From: Monocercomonoides exilis
Lineage: Eukaryota; Preaxostyla; Oxymonadida; Polymastigidae
Direction of reading: 5' to 3'
Assembly: GCA_001643675.2 (NCBI GenBank)
Contig: LSRY02000033.1
Span: forward strand, 124,001-188,000
DNA: 64,000 nt
Positions 23,797 through 35,153 of this stretch are shown here, in pieces. How positions within the stretch are numbered: position 1 is the first letter of the stretch; every line of letters begins with the position of its first letter. Below the pieces are notes generated by a model, which was not told where the DNA came from, did no database searches, and worked only from the letters and a program-made list of their open reading frames with translations. The translations under genes and the position numbers were made by a program.

Positions 23797-26144
23797 CAAG
23801 TTCCAAATATATGGACCTCGGATTTTTCTGATTTCTTTTGAATAAAACGATCGATAATATGATGTTAATTAACAGAAAATTACTTTCATTTGTCGAAAAT
23901 TAGATTTATGGACTTTACAGCAGAAAATTTGATCTGTCCCATATTTTTATTTTAATTATGCAGAAAACAAAAATTTGCTGGCAAGTGGGATGCACTGAGA
24001 TAATGTTTTTGAATCTTATTTGATCTTATTAAACTCATCATTTTCATTAACTGAGTGAGCGTTGATGTTCTATTTTCTTAAAAATAGTCGTTATTTTCTC
24101 GTGAGAATTTCATTTGTGTGTTTTGCAAACATATTCCATTCGAAAACATGTTTGATGTAATTTTGACACTCTTTTAAAAATATTATTATTGAGAAATTAT
24201 TCATTGTGTGTTTTGTTTTCGATTTTTCCTTTCATAAAATACTGTATTTCAACATTTATTTAATCACACACATTTGACGCTTCCCATAGAAGAAATGATG
24301 ATAATTCCACAAGAACACGTGGGAAATGGATTGGAACAGTAAAAATGTCATGAAAGCTGATGATTCTGGTTGTGCTTAAAAGCTTGATGCAAACACAGAG
24401 TCGATTGTCTTGGATGAGCTTGTGGGGTGCAACAATCTGTGGAGGCAGATAAATAAGACCCACTTCCAAATAAGCTTTGACAAGTATGGAAATGAACAGC
24501 AGAATGTGATCAACAGGGTTCGCCGGTGTCAACAATTGAAACAACCTATGAATCATCTGGATCTGGTTCTTGCTTTCCCAAAAGACACGATTATAATAAG
24601 TTTTTAGGAAAGGAGAAACCTGGATGTTTTGCAGCAGTGTGAAGTTGTGGAGCAGCTGTGCTTTAGCTTTGGCTATGAACAAAAGTATATGCAGCACAAG
24701 GTGGAATGCAGTTTGATAGAGAATGAAAAAAGAATGGCGGATCATGAGATGCAGTTTGAGGAAATTAGGAAGTTGTAGCAAGGAAAGGCAGAAACCGAGG
24801 TATCAGATGCTTGGTGGATCGGGCGAGAGAGGAAGAGAGTGGTTGAGTTTTGAGGAGCCACGATGATGATGATTCTCACACTCCTGTTTGAAGAACTGTG
24901 GGAAAAGAACATTATATTCAATATAGATGTGAAGGTGGAAAATATCCATTGGATGGATGTGAGTATTGGACGATGAAAAGAAAGAGTTGAAAAGGAAGAG
25001 ATATTTTTAGAAAATTGGACTTATGAAAGGAGTTTTTCAAACAGATCACCATTGTTTTTCGTTTAAGGATAATTTCTTTTTAATGTTTCAGCTAAAGGAA
25101 CATTAAGGCTGTTAAAAACAGAATTGAAGGATATGGAAAGGAAAACCCGTTGAAGAGGTGAAGAAACAAAGATTGAAGCATCTGATTATTAAATTATTGT
25201 GCTTGTTGCTTGATGATGAAAGTGAAAACATTAATTGTAAGATTTGTGAGACATTTCTAGTTATTATTACAAATAGGATGTTAAGGATTTTGATATGGAA
25301 ATGATGGAGATGTTTCTGAGGTGGCAACGGGAAAGAGCAGATTAAGTGGCCACGAATGAGTTTTTATGTTACGGTTTGAAAAAAGGTCAATTTTTAATGT
25401 TGTGGTTATCGTATTTTTTCTCAATAAGATTCGATTTTTTTTGCACTAACACTTTTGAAACATTTTGTTGAAAGTAATGTTTAATTAAAAAAGTGTTGTT
25501 CTTTTGTTGCAAAATTGTCGAACGAAATATGTGCAAAATTCAATTATTGAATTTAATATTTATTTAATTATTTAATTAATATTTTCAATATTCGCTCTTC
25601 AAATCATATTTTTTTGTATTCAAAGCTTTTAAAAAAAATAAAAGCTCTTCGAAACGTTCTAAAGGAATCAAATGATTTGTTATCATCGCAAGAAAAAAAT
25701 GAGAGATTAGGGAAGAGCATCAAACCAATAAAATATGCAGATTAATAAATTCATATTCATGGTCATTTAATTTCCAGATCTGATCATTATTTCAGTTTTA
25801 TAAAATATCTGTTAAGGAAACATGCAAATGAAATTTTCACGAGAAAATAACGACTATTTTTAAGAAAATAGAACATCAACGCTCACTCAGTTAATGAAAA
25901 TGATGAGTTTAATAAGATCAAATAAGATTCAAAAACATTATCTCAGTGCATCCCACTTGCCAGCAAATTTTTGTTTTCTGCATAATTAAAATAAAAATAT
26001 GGGACAGATCAAATTTTCTGCTGTAAAGTCCATAAATCTAATTTTCGACAAATGAAAGTAATTTTCTGTTAATTAACATCATATTATCGATCGTTTTATT
26101 CAAAAGAAATCAGAAAAATCCGAGGTCCATATATTTGGAACTTG
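23797..26144. mobile_element. 2.35-kb element with 320-bp terminal inverted repeats
   Basis: The left arm 23797-24116 is the reverse complement of the right arm 25825-26144, with at least one mismatch near the inner end. The tips read CAAGTTCCAAATATATGG. The 1,708-bp interior includes a less AT-rich core (24260-25340) with a 173-codon minus-strand frame (24781-24260) that starts at TTG and gives no recognisable transposase. It could be a degenerate transposon gene. I call a non-autonomous or decayed DNA element with long arms; no target-site duplication is obvious. Confidence 0.7.
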
Positions 26145-26180
26145 TCGTCAAAACAATTTTTATAAATCAAAAACACACAT

Positions 26181-26430
26181 TATATGGGTCATTCTTTTTG
26201 AAAAGTCGCAAATGTTTAATTTGCAAATAAATCAAAATTTTCATATTTTGCTCAAATTTCTGTTTCCACTCACCAAACTTCACTAATATGGAATATATTT
26301 CTGGATAATGCTATTTTATTCATTCTGAAGAAATTTCGTGAGTGGAAACAGAAATTTGAACAATATGTGAAATTTTTGATTTATTAGAAAATTAAACACT
26401 TGCGACTTTTCAAAAAGAATAACCCATATA
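26181..26430. mobile_element. 250-bp MITE-like element flanked by TA
   Basis: Two 93-bp arms (26181-26273 and 26338-26430) are imperfect inverted repeats separated by 64 bp. The tips read TATATGGGT and its complement ACCCATATA, consistent with a TA target duplication followed by a terminal repeat starting TATGGGT. That arrangement is typical of Tc1/mariner-type miniature elements. There is no coding capacity. The several mismatches between the arms suggest an older insertion than the neighbouring long-armed repeats. Confidence 0.7.
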
Positions 26431-26479
26431 GATTTTTTAAGACAAATTTCTGAAATAACAAAAATCCAGGAATTCAATT

Positions 26480-26911
26480 AAATTATCATTTATTGTGTGT
26501 GTTAATAATGGTGGACACTTTCATTAACTGTGGACAGTGGGATTATCTCAACAATCGTTGATGGTTGCATTTCATCAATTTACCCATTTATTCTCTCATT
26601 TAATGTGAACTAATAAGAATCGTTTTATTCATTCACACATCACAATGAAATTTTGTAATAATTAATAATTATCTACTGAGAAACTCGGAGTATCATATTT
26701 CTCCGAGTTTCTTTTTGAATTAAAAATGCCTCTTTCTTTATTCTTGGGGGCAAATTTTTTCTTTTCTGAATGACTTATAAGTTTGCATTCATTGAAGGAA
26801 TGAATGGGTAAATTGATGAAATGCAACCATCAACGATTGTTGAGATAATCCCACTGTCCACAGTTAATGAAAGTGTCCACCATTATTAACACTAACAATA
26901 AATGATAATTT
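26480..26911. repeat. Inverted repeat, 109-bp arms, 214-bp spacer
   Basis: The left arm 26480-26588 and the right arm 26803-26911 are near-perfect reverse complements; I count two mismatches close to the outer end. The spacer (26589-26802) is AT-rich and noncoding. This may be another miniature inverted-repeat element. A short direct repeat, AATTTCTGAAATAA, occurs just left of it (26445-26458) and across its right end (26907-26920). Confidence 0.75.
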
Positions 26912-26953
26912 CTGAAATAATCACTCATATAGTGAAAATACGGATTTTCAAGC

Positions 26954-27061
26954 TTTTTTCTTTTTTTCTTTTTTTCTTTTTTTCTTTTTTTCTTTCTTTC
27001 TTTTTTCTTTTTTTCTTTTTTCTTTCTTTCTTTCTTTCTTTCTTTCTTTTTTTCTTTTTTT
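26954..27061. repeat. Polypyrimidine CTTT-type tract
   Basis: About 108 bases consist only of T with regularly spaced single C (units of CTTT to CTTTTTTT). Frames through it on both strands are artefacts of composition. Confidence 0.9.
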
Positions 27062-27701
27062 GCACAAATCAAAACGACATTACGCCTCAAATAACTTAAT
27101 GAAAATTTTCACAAAGATTCAAAAAAAAAAAAAAAATAAAGAATAGTATTTATTTGAATACGCTTATGAAATAATTGCAAGATGTTTCAAGCATTACATG
27201 TATTTCCCAGTTACATCTTTTTCGAAGCATGAAAATAATCCAAAAAGTCTTGCACAAACAAATAGTATTTGCAAATAACTTTTATTTTCTTTGAATTAAT
27301 TATTTCCTCAATAACCAGCAAGTCTAGTTCCTGCTGCAAAAAAATAAAAATTAAATGATAAAAGCGAAACCATATTGCAAAATACATAAATAAACCAAAG
27401 TTTTTAACCAATAAAATAATAAGAACTTCAATAATAAATCCAAAACCAACAAAATATGAACAACAAAATTGATAACTCTCTAAAATGACAAAAACATTTG
27501 TTTCAATTACTAATCAACAAAATCACAGCAACAAATAACAAACTCTTTAACAGAATTGCAGTTGCAATTCTAATCACAAAACAGAAACACTTAAAAAAAC
27601 AAATAAAAAGATAATAATAATAACAATAATAATAACAATAAAAGAACAAAATGGAGAAGCACATGTATTGTTGATCTCCCATTCATTTGTCCATGTGCTG
27701 C
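27062..27701. other. AT-rich intergenic stretch
   Basis: This stretch lies downstream of the F-box gene's stop at 27702 and contains an A15 run near 27121 and AAT-rich repeats near 27600-27650. No gene is supported. Confidence 0.5.
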
Positions 27702-30431
27702 TCAGACAAGCCACGAAAACGAACCCTTCCGCAGAATCTTTTCCCAAAGCACATGAATTTCGTGATTGACAGCAGGCTCCTTATAATCATTTTCATTTGC
27801 TCTATTCGCTGCCTTTTCCTCTTCTTCCTTCTTCTTTGCTTCCTCCTCTGCTCTTTTCTTTTCTGCTTCCTCTGCCTCTGCCTCTGTTTCTTTTTGATCC
27901 TCCTCATCGTAATGCTTGTTGATCTCATCGATTGCCGCACTCAGCTCAACAGGACTCAGCCCCCTTTGCGTCACCTCTATCAGCCTCTGATCTTTCTCTT
28001 TTTCTTGCATCTCCTTCGCTTTCGCCCTCGCCTCCTCCTTCTCCTTCTTCTCCAGCTCTGCTCGTTCTGCTTCCTCTTTTTCTTGCTTTTTCTTTCTCCG
28101 TTCATCTGCCCGTATTTCTTGCATTTCTCTGCCTCTCTTACACGGAGCTAATTTCTGCCACACAAACAACTCTTTCTTTAAGCCCAACCTTCGCTCAATC
28201 CACTGCACATCCCCTTTCACCAGATACAGCCCCAAGCAGAACGCCAAATACTCAATAAACAGCCACGCCAGCATCGGAACCAGCGACAGCATCATGTTTC
28301 TTTCCATCTTGTGCGCTCGCTCAATCAGCTCGTCGGTCACAACCACCGCTGACATGAACCGCTCTGCTCCTTCCCACGCCTCTCCGCTCGAAGTCGGCGG
28401 GTCAAACTTCCCAATCCCATCCAAGCACAGCGTCGGAATAAGCACAATGGCAATCCCAATCGCTGATCCAAACACAATCCCACAGTAACGCACACTCTTG
28501 CTGCATATCGTTTCGAAAATGGAAGCACCAGGTGGCTCCAAGTTGAATGCAAAAATATGCAGAGTGATGATTGCCAAGAACAGCGGAATGAAAGTAATTG
28601 TCCACGAGCTCGTGAAGTTGTCTGTTTGACCGTCCACATGCAGCAAGCATTCCAATCGCACACATTCGCATTCACACAAAAAGAACAAAATAAATAAATA
28701 AATAAATGAAATGAAATGAATAAAACATAATTTTTGTGCGAAACAGATACAATTATTTAAAAAATAAAATAAATAAAAACGAAATGCCTCTCTTCTCATT
28801 TTACTCGCACTCACCCATTCATTCACCTTCCTTTAATACTTTGCATACAGCACAGTTTCACAGAAAAGAACACCCACGCCAAAACGATTCCAACAAGAGA
28901 AATAATAAGCATGGACAAAGTGAAACAACAGTTATCTGGAAATCTTAGCCAGTAAAATTGAAAAACTCCCTCAAATAATACCCAAAAATAGAAAAACAAA
29001 AAATTGAACAAAAGAAGGTATAAAATTGTATCTGAGTTTGTTATCGGTCGCCCATCTTCTGTGAATTTTTGTGTGACTGTCTCTGTGTCTGCCACTTTTC
29101 TGAAAAGCACATCATTAGAAGTCTTATTTTCCATGACACTCCTTTGAGGATACGGTTTCGTCACTGGGCCATCAACCAAGCGATTGCGGATATCAAATAT
29201 GTGCCTGTCACCGTTCACAAAATTGTCAAGATTACTGCACAATAAGAAAAGTATCATAAAAAAGACTCCTGTCACTGTTGCATTTGCGGCAAACGAAATA
29301 CAAATATTCTTTCGCTTCGCCATACACATTATTAAGAAATACAAAAACAATATCAGCATCGCAATTGAAACACTGAAAAGGCCTTTTGACCGAGAAAGGC
29401 TGAACGAAAAAACCGATCTGGTGACTTTGTTCGTCAAAAGATTCGACACATGCCCATCATCAGCCAGCTTGTCGAAAACTGGCCCACGGATAAAATTCGT
29501 TGCGTAGAAGATGGCAAAGAAAAAGAAGAAAAGAAATAGCGCAAGAGACACCCACGTCAATGTGAATAGAATTAGACGTATCCATGGATGTTCTATCGTG
29601 TTTTTCAGATCAAATATATCCTTCCAGAAACCCTGCCTCTTCCCAAACAGCACTTCTGGAAAAGTCCCGTACAACCGAATGGTGTCCTTCCATCCTTTCG
29701 GGCTCAGACCAAATCGGGTCTTGTCCGCAACATCCTGAATGCAATTTAAAGCAAAATACAAATCAACAAATAAACAAAAACGAAAAGAAGCCCATCAAAA
29801 AGAGAGTCACCAGCTGCGCCTGCTCCGGCACAGCACAAAACACACACATCTGCATTGTTTGGATCGTACGTGTCCAGATCCTGGAACTCGTTCTGGCTCA
29901 TGTAGATGTTGTCTCTCAGCCGCGGCAGCTCCTCAACCACAATCTCGTGCCAGTGCCTGCATCCAGCCAAACCCCGTCAAAATTGCCCATGAAAAATATA
30001 AAAAATGCTTCACACTCTTCTGTGTCCAGCATCTCTCGGAAAAACTTCGATGTCCCCATCAGCCTCATTTTCGTTCTTGTGTCGCATTCCTTCAAAATCC
30101 TGCCAATTTTTCAAAACCTCAAAACCCAACTAAAAATCCCACACCGCTTCCATATGTCCATCGGCACTCCTGCACCACCCGCGTTCAAGCACAAACCGTC
30201 CGATAACCGCAAAACAGCAAAAAACAAAAAATGCACACTTTTCACATCCACCAGTCCACAATCCTCGTCTGACGAGCTGCTGGACGTCGGGTCTTCAATG
30301 TCTGTAACCATGGGAACCATCTCTCGGAACGCTCTCTCATTTCCTGTGTGGCCAAGCACTTCTGAAGATTTCATCGATCTGGTGAATAAATTGTTTTGCC
30401 AACTGATTCGCTGTTGCTCAACCAACCACAT
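27702..30431 (-). CDS. F-box protein with TMEM185-like transmembrane region
   Basis: Six exons join in frame: 30431-30239, 30169-30145, 30099-30016, 29956-29848, 29734-28849 and 28621-27702, giving 738 residues. Residues about 65-110 form an F-box (VPMDIWKRILKECD, MRLMGTSKFFREML, EEHWHEI), a motif that binds Skp1 in SCF ubiquitin ligases. The rest has at least eight hydrophobic helices; WTITFIPLFLAIITL resembles the signature of the TMEM185/Fragile-X-F membrane family. The C-terminal 170 residues are a Glu/Lys-rich helix, possibly coiled coil, ending in YKEPAVNHEIHVLWEKIL. Together this suggests a membrane-anchored substrate adaptor for ubiquitination, which is inference. The fourth intron donor is uncertain: GTGTGT at 29847 gives NNAD-DVADK, while a later donor would add a Cys/Ala stretch. 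The start could be an internal Met. A plus-strand gene begins about 140 bp upstream, so they may share a promoter. Confidence 0.7.
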
Positions 30432-30569
30432 TCACTCATTTTGTTCACTGGTATTTCTGCACAATCTGGTGATATTATTGGAGTGTTTTTGTGCTTTTTC
30501 GAAGACAGCTGAAAAATATATTAAAGGTGCTTTCTCCAAAAAAATAATGACAAAAAGCCAACAGACTCG

Positions 30570-33045
30570 ATGGCAGCGCAGCAGTCACAGGTGAGGATGG
30601 GCAGAGGAAGGGGAAAGGGCGGGGTGCAGACGTGAGGCGCAGACACGCACGCTAAAAAATTTTCTGCTTCAGTTTTGGAGCTCAGGCAAGAAGGACGGGG
30701 GCAGAAGACAGCACGCAGCGTTAACGAAATGGCTTGCAGTTTTGGTGCATAATGCATTTGGGTTTCGTTTTCTTGTCCAGCGCCCATCCACCTGCAAGGC
30801 GAAAAAGGCTTGTTCGAAAGAAACGGGAGCAGTCTTCAGAGAAAAGAAAAAGGTTTGAGTGCTCGTTGCTGTCTGTGCGCTGCACGGCATGTTTGCAATT
30901 GATTCATATCATTTTGCTTTTTCACTCCTCGTTTTGCAATGCAATTCTGACTTTTTGGCAGACAAAGGCGACGAAGAGGAAGAGGATGAAGAGGAAGGCG
31001 ATGAAGAAGAATTCGGGAGCGAAACAGACGAGGACGAGAACTCGGAGGACGAGTTGGCTGAAGAAGAAAAGGGGCTGGAGGAGGGAGCGGAACAAGTAGA
31101 ATCTGAACAGGAGGGCATGGCTGATGAAAGCGCTGAGTTGGAGAGCAACCAGGAAGAGCCAATGGACCAGCTGGACGAGGACAATGAAGACGAAAATGTC
31201 GAGGAGGATGAATATGCTGGAGAGCGGTCAGATGGCAGCAGCGATGATGACGCTGAAATGAGCAGGAGTGACATGGAGGATTGGATGGCTGAGAGCGAGG
31301 AAGAGGAGGGTGTGGAGAGCGGAAAAGAGAGCGAAGAAGCTGAATACGCTGTGAGCAGCATGCAAGAGAAAAGAGAGGAAGCAAGTGACTGGGAGCCTGC
31401 TGTCTCATCTCCTTCTGAAGACAGGGTTCATCTTCAGCCAGTGACAACTTCAGAAGAGCTGAGGAGGGAGGGTTCTGTTGTGGATGAGAAAGGAAGGAGA
31501 GAGGCTGAGAAAAGCGATGCTAAGGCGTGTGATGAGGGTGCTGTAGCGACTTTGGGCAGCACGCAAAAGCAAAAGGGAAGGAGTGCAGCTGCATCATTTT
31601 TGATGTCTGTCCAACAACAGCAGAAGGTTCATCAACCACAACACCAGGAGGAGGAGGAAAGGGGAAGGCGACTGGAAGAGCACCATCAGCTGAAGTGGCT
31701 GAGAGTAGCGGGCTGGATGTGAAGCAGGAGGTGAGGAGGCTGAAGGCAAAGTTGGAGGAAAAAGAGGAAACGATCCTTCGTCTTCTGAAAGAGAAGAAGG
31801 AGAAGGCAGAGGAGATGGGGAAGGAGCGAGAGCTGGGCAAGAGCAGAGAAGAGTCAGCAGAGAGGAGCAGGGAAAGGGAGCGGGAACGAGAGAAGAGCAG
31901 GATTCGGGAGCTGGAGGAGGTGGTAAAGTGGAAGGAGTAGGAGGAGTGGAAGGAAGCAGTGAAAGAAGAGATAACCTGGCTGAAGAGCGTGATGAGAGGG
32001 ATGGAGGAAGAGAAGGAGGAGCTGGGAGCGAGGCTGCGAGAAGTGAAGAGGGGAGTGGAGGATCTGAAGAGGGAGAATGCGGCAACGGAAGAAAGGGCAG
32101 AGACAAAGGAGGAGGAGTTTGGAGAGAGAGCGGGAGGAGGAGGAGAAGCGGAGGATGGAGGCACGCCTGAAGGGGAAGATTGGAGAGATTGAGAAGGAAA
32201 GAGATCGGGATCGGCGGTGGAATGAGACAGCAGAAGAGGAGTGGAACAGCGAAAAGGAGGGATTGGAGGCAGAAATACGATCGCTGAAGCAGCAAGTGCA
32301 GACACTCCAACAACAGCAGCATTCCACTGAACACTCTTCTTCATCGCTCAAATACACAGCTGGAGAAGAAATCGCAAACAGAACGAGCCGGCCATCTGTT
32401 TATTTGAGGAGCGATCATCGGGCGAATGGGGCGTCCCGCACTTACAGCGAGGATCCTCCATCTGCTCTTTCTCCACCGCTTCAGGTTCAGCCATCAACAC
32501 ATTCACCCTCTTCTCAGCTGCCTTCTCGCTCTGTACAGCGCCTTTCGCCATCTTCTTCTGCCTCTTCTTCTTCTGCCTCTTCTTCTTCTGCCTCTTCTTC
32601 TTCTGCCTCTTCTTCTTCTGCCTCTTCTTCTTCTGCCTCTTCTTCTTCTGCCTCTTCTTCTTCTGCCTCTTCTTCTTCTGCCTCTTCTTCTTCTGCCTCT
32701 TCTTCTTCTGCCTCTTCTTCTTCTGCCTCTTCTTCTTCTGCCTCTTCTTCTTCTGCCTCTTCTTCTTCTGCCTCTTCTTCTTCTGCCTCTTCTTCTTCTG
32801 CCTCTTCTTCTTCTGCCTCTTCTTCTTCTGCCTCTTCTTCTTCTGCCTCTTCTTCTTCTGCCTCTTCTTCTTCTGCCTCTTCTTCTTCTGCCTCTTCTTC
32901 TTCTGCCTCTTCTTCTTCTGCCTCTTCTTCTTCTGCCTCTTCTTCTTCTGCCTCTTCTTCTTCTGCCTCTTCTTCTTCTGCCTCTTCTTTTTCTGCCTCT
33001 TCTTTTTCTGCCTCTTCTTCTTCTTCTTCCACATCATTTGGTTGA
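30570..33045 (+). CDS. Acidic coiled-coil protein, model broken
   Basis: A plausible start is the ATG at 30570 (MAAQQSQ) followed by a GTGAGG donor, and another intron probably ends at TTGGCAG (30960). From there an acidic Glu/Asp/Ser frame is open to a TGA at 31720-31722. Strong heptad coiled coil (EVRRLKAKLEEKEETILRLL) then continues in a second frame from about 31695, broken by an in-frame TAG at 31938-31940, after which the coil resumes in the same frame (EEWKEAVKEEITWLKSV). Near 32118 it moves to a third stretch in the first frame (KGKIGEIEKERDRD) that runs through the Ser/Ala minisatellite to a stop at 33045. No intron with normal borders repairs all breaks. Either the gene is decaying, or the assembly has small errors in purine-rich DNA. 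No family is recognised, and the exon that joins the acidic frame is unresolved. Confidence 0.42.
32551..33015. repeat. 15-bp minisatellite, 31 units
   Basis: The unit TCTTCTTCTGCCTCT is repeated 29 times without a change from 32551 to 32985, followed by two units with a C-to-T change. In the plus-strand frame it encodes Ser-Ser-Ser-Ala-Ser. All six frames stay open because the unit has no stop on either strand, so the Glu/Ala and Lys/Gln frames opposite it are artefacts. Confidence 0.95.
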
Positions 33046-33254
33046 ACCTCTTTCCATTCTGTATCTGTATCAGAGAAAAAGACAGATATGACGAAGAAAC
33101 GAAGAAATTGATGGTCGAAGAAAAGAAACGCATGCGTGTGAAATTCAAAGATTGTCAATGAAAGAAAAGAAAAAAGGTTCAAAAGCGAACGAAGAGAAAG
33201 AGAAAGAAGATTATGAACACGAGAGCGGGTAAAGAGGGAAGCCAGACAGAGAGG

Positions 33255-33845
33255 ATTGAAGAAGTTCTTGATGATATTGGGTGATTTCATTAATTTCATG
33301 CAGATGCAGTTCTTTTAGCATTTTCTTCACAAAGGTTAGAATTATCAATAAATGGCAAAAAATGATTCAATTCCACACTGCAAGCATTTCAATATTGCTC
33401 AAAGCCAATAATGCTATTTCCACTTCTTTTTGAGCATCTTTGCTTTTTTCCTTGCTCAATGCAGCTTTCACAAGAAAAGGCACACAGGATGCAAAATCTT
33501 TCGCACCAAAATTAATTGTATTCACAAAGATCAATCAACAGTTTCATATCCTTTCTCTCTTTTTTCTTTCCCTCTTCGATAATCATCCTCTCAAATCCAT
33601 TCTTCAAAGACGAATCTGTAAAACAATGGAAGACTCTTATTTTTTCCCAGGCATTCTCATGTCCAATATGCTTCAGACACATCAGGGCTTTTTCGAATGG
33701 ATTGTTGTTCAATTCAATCGATATGTCAAATACTTTGAATTCTTCTTTCGAGAAAAATCACTTCAATTCTTCTTTGTACATGTTCTTCAGCCTTCCATTC
33801 ATTTCTTCTTTCAGCAGACTTTGCTCTTCTTCAGCAAAATGCATA
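33255..33845 (-). pseudogene. Orphan NEIKEII-family protein, copy C, decayed
   Basis: The minus strand retains pieces of the same family as copies A and B: FSKEEFKVFDISIELN, ALMCLKHIGHENAWEKI, MIIEEGKKKERKD, LLIDLCEY, then in another frame LVKAALSKEKSKDAQKEVE and ALLALSNIEML, and finally LHLHEINEITQYHQE. A stop codon interrupts the first block (after KNMYKEELK), a frameshift follows LLIDLCEYN, and the sequence loses homology near 33255, well before the usual C-terminus. It therefore lacks about the last 250 residues. The truncation point lies about 200 bp from the end of the coiled-coil gene. Confidence 0.75.
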
Positions 33846-35153
33846 TCAGGAAACGTTTCTTATTATCAAAATAAAAAACCAGAAGTTAATTGCAATCTCC
33901 GGTGGAAGAATGGCAAATGAAAAATATGCTGATAAAGTCCAGAGAAATTGGACCCCATGAAAAGGGATAGTTGCGTAATATTGAAGTGAATGCCACATTT
34001 TCATGAACTCCAAAACGATGGAAACATCGTTCTTTTATTCTTTCTTCTTGAAAACAGAGAATTCGAGAAAACATGAAAATTCATTTCCTGATCTGTCAAT
34101 GAAGTTTATCATTATCTTCAAAACAATTAATGCTCCTTTTCGACTTCGTTTGCATCTTTTCAATCTTCCTGTTTTTTCATAACTTTTTTTGTCCATATTC
34201 ATCATTATTTTTGTTTGTTTCTTCCTCTTTTCTGTTTGCCAGCTGTGCTTCTAACACTCCTTGTTTTCCTTCTCATATCAACAATCATTGCACACATTGA
34301 ATGTTTTCGTGAGGCTCACCGGTTGAATGTTCCGCGTTATTATCGTTCCCCTGGCAATTTCGATGAGCCACTGTGATCTATTCAGTGAAACAAGACGAAC
34401 CAGAGGAAGACTGGATAACATCTGTGAACGCTTTGTGAAGTGGACCTTTGAAGGGATCAACAGAACATCTGAAAAAACCGAATGGAGAACGATGGCAAAG
34501 GGTTTGACCAGCACCTGAAGACTTTATGGCCCAAGCAGATGCATCCAGGAGGGAAAAAACGAAAAATACAAAATGCTTTCTTCTTGTGAATATGGCTTGT
34601 ATTTGATTTTTTGTTTGTGGAGTAATTTTTTGCGTTTTTTCTTCTCTATAAATAAATAAATAAAAATTCATAATTAATTTGTCTATCAAAGGCATATCTC
34701 TTGCCTGTGATTGAGGTTTTCTTCGTCAACTCATGCACACACACATATCGTCAATTCTCTTCTCTTTCTCATTTTGTCATCTTCATCAAGCTCGTTGATG
34801 TTGATGTTTGATGGGAAATAAAGAAAGAATCTGAAAGAATATCGGATATCTTGCACGAGCGGAGAAGAGGATTGTGAAAAATGATTCCAGAACATCAAAA
34901 ACACCCAAATCTGCAGGTCAGCCGTGAGAAAGAGGCGAAATAGTCAATTCATTTGGAGATAGCTTTTGATGAAGAAAAGGAAACAACACAAATATCTGAA
35001 TATTTCTTTTTTTTCATTGCTTTGCCACATCTCAATGAAACGAAAACAATAAATTCATGAAGTTTAATATGAAGCCATTCACGATTATAAATTTTCAAAA
35101 AATATAAAAGACATTTTTTCTTTAAATTTCAAAATGGGAAACATTTCGTTTCC
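33846..35153. other. Intergenic, no supported gene
   Basis: About 1.3 kb between copy C and copy B. Composition is mixed; short frames (34327-34518 plus, 34378-34695 minus) have no family match. It may contain further decayed family sequence, but I could not align any. Confidence 0.45.

Noticed and set aside
24260-24781. 173-codon minus-strand frame inside the 320-bp-armed element
   Set aside because: It starts at TTG, has no family match and is flanked by stops in related frames; treated as possible relic, not a gene.
29735-29847. Cys/Ala segment VCVLCCAGAGAAGD as coding
   Set aside because: Using the GTGTGT donor at 29847 joins NNAD to DVADK in frame; the simple GTGACT donor after it would break the frame.
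32551-33015. CRISPR-like regular array
   Set aside because: There are no variable spacers; it is a simple 15-bp tandem repeat in a eukaryote.
32348-33299. Glu/Ala, Lys/Arg/Gln and Leu/Pro frames across the minisatellite
   Set aside because: The 15-bp unit has no stop in any frame, so these long frames are produced by the repeat alone.
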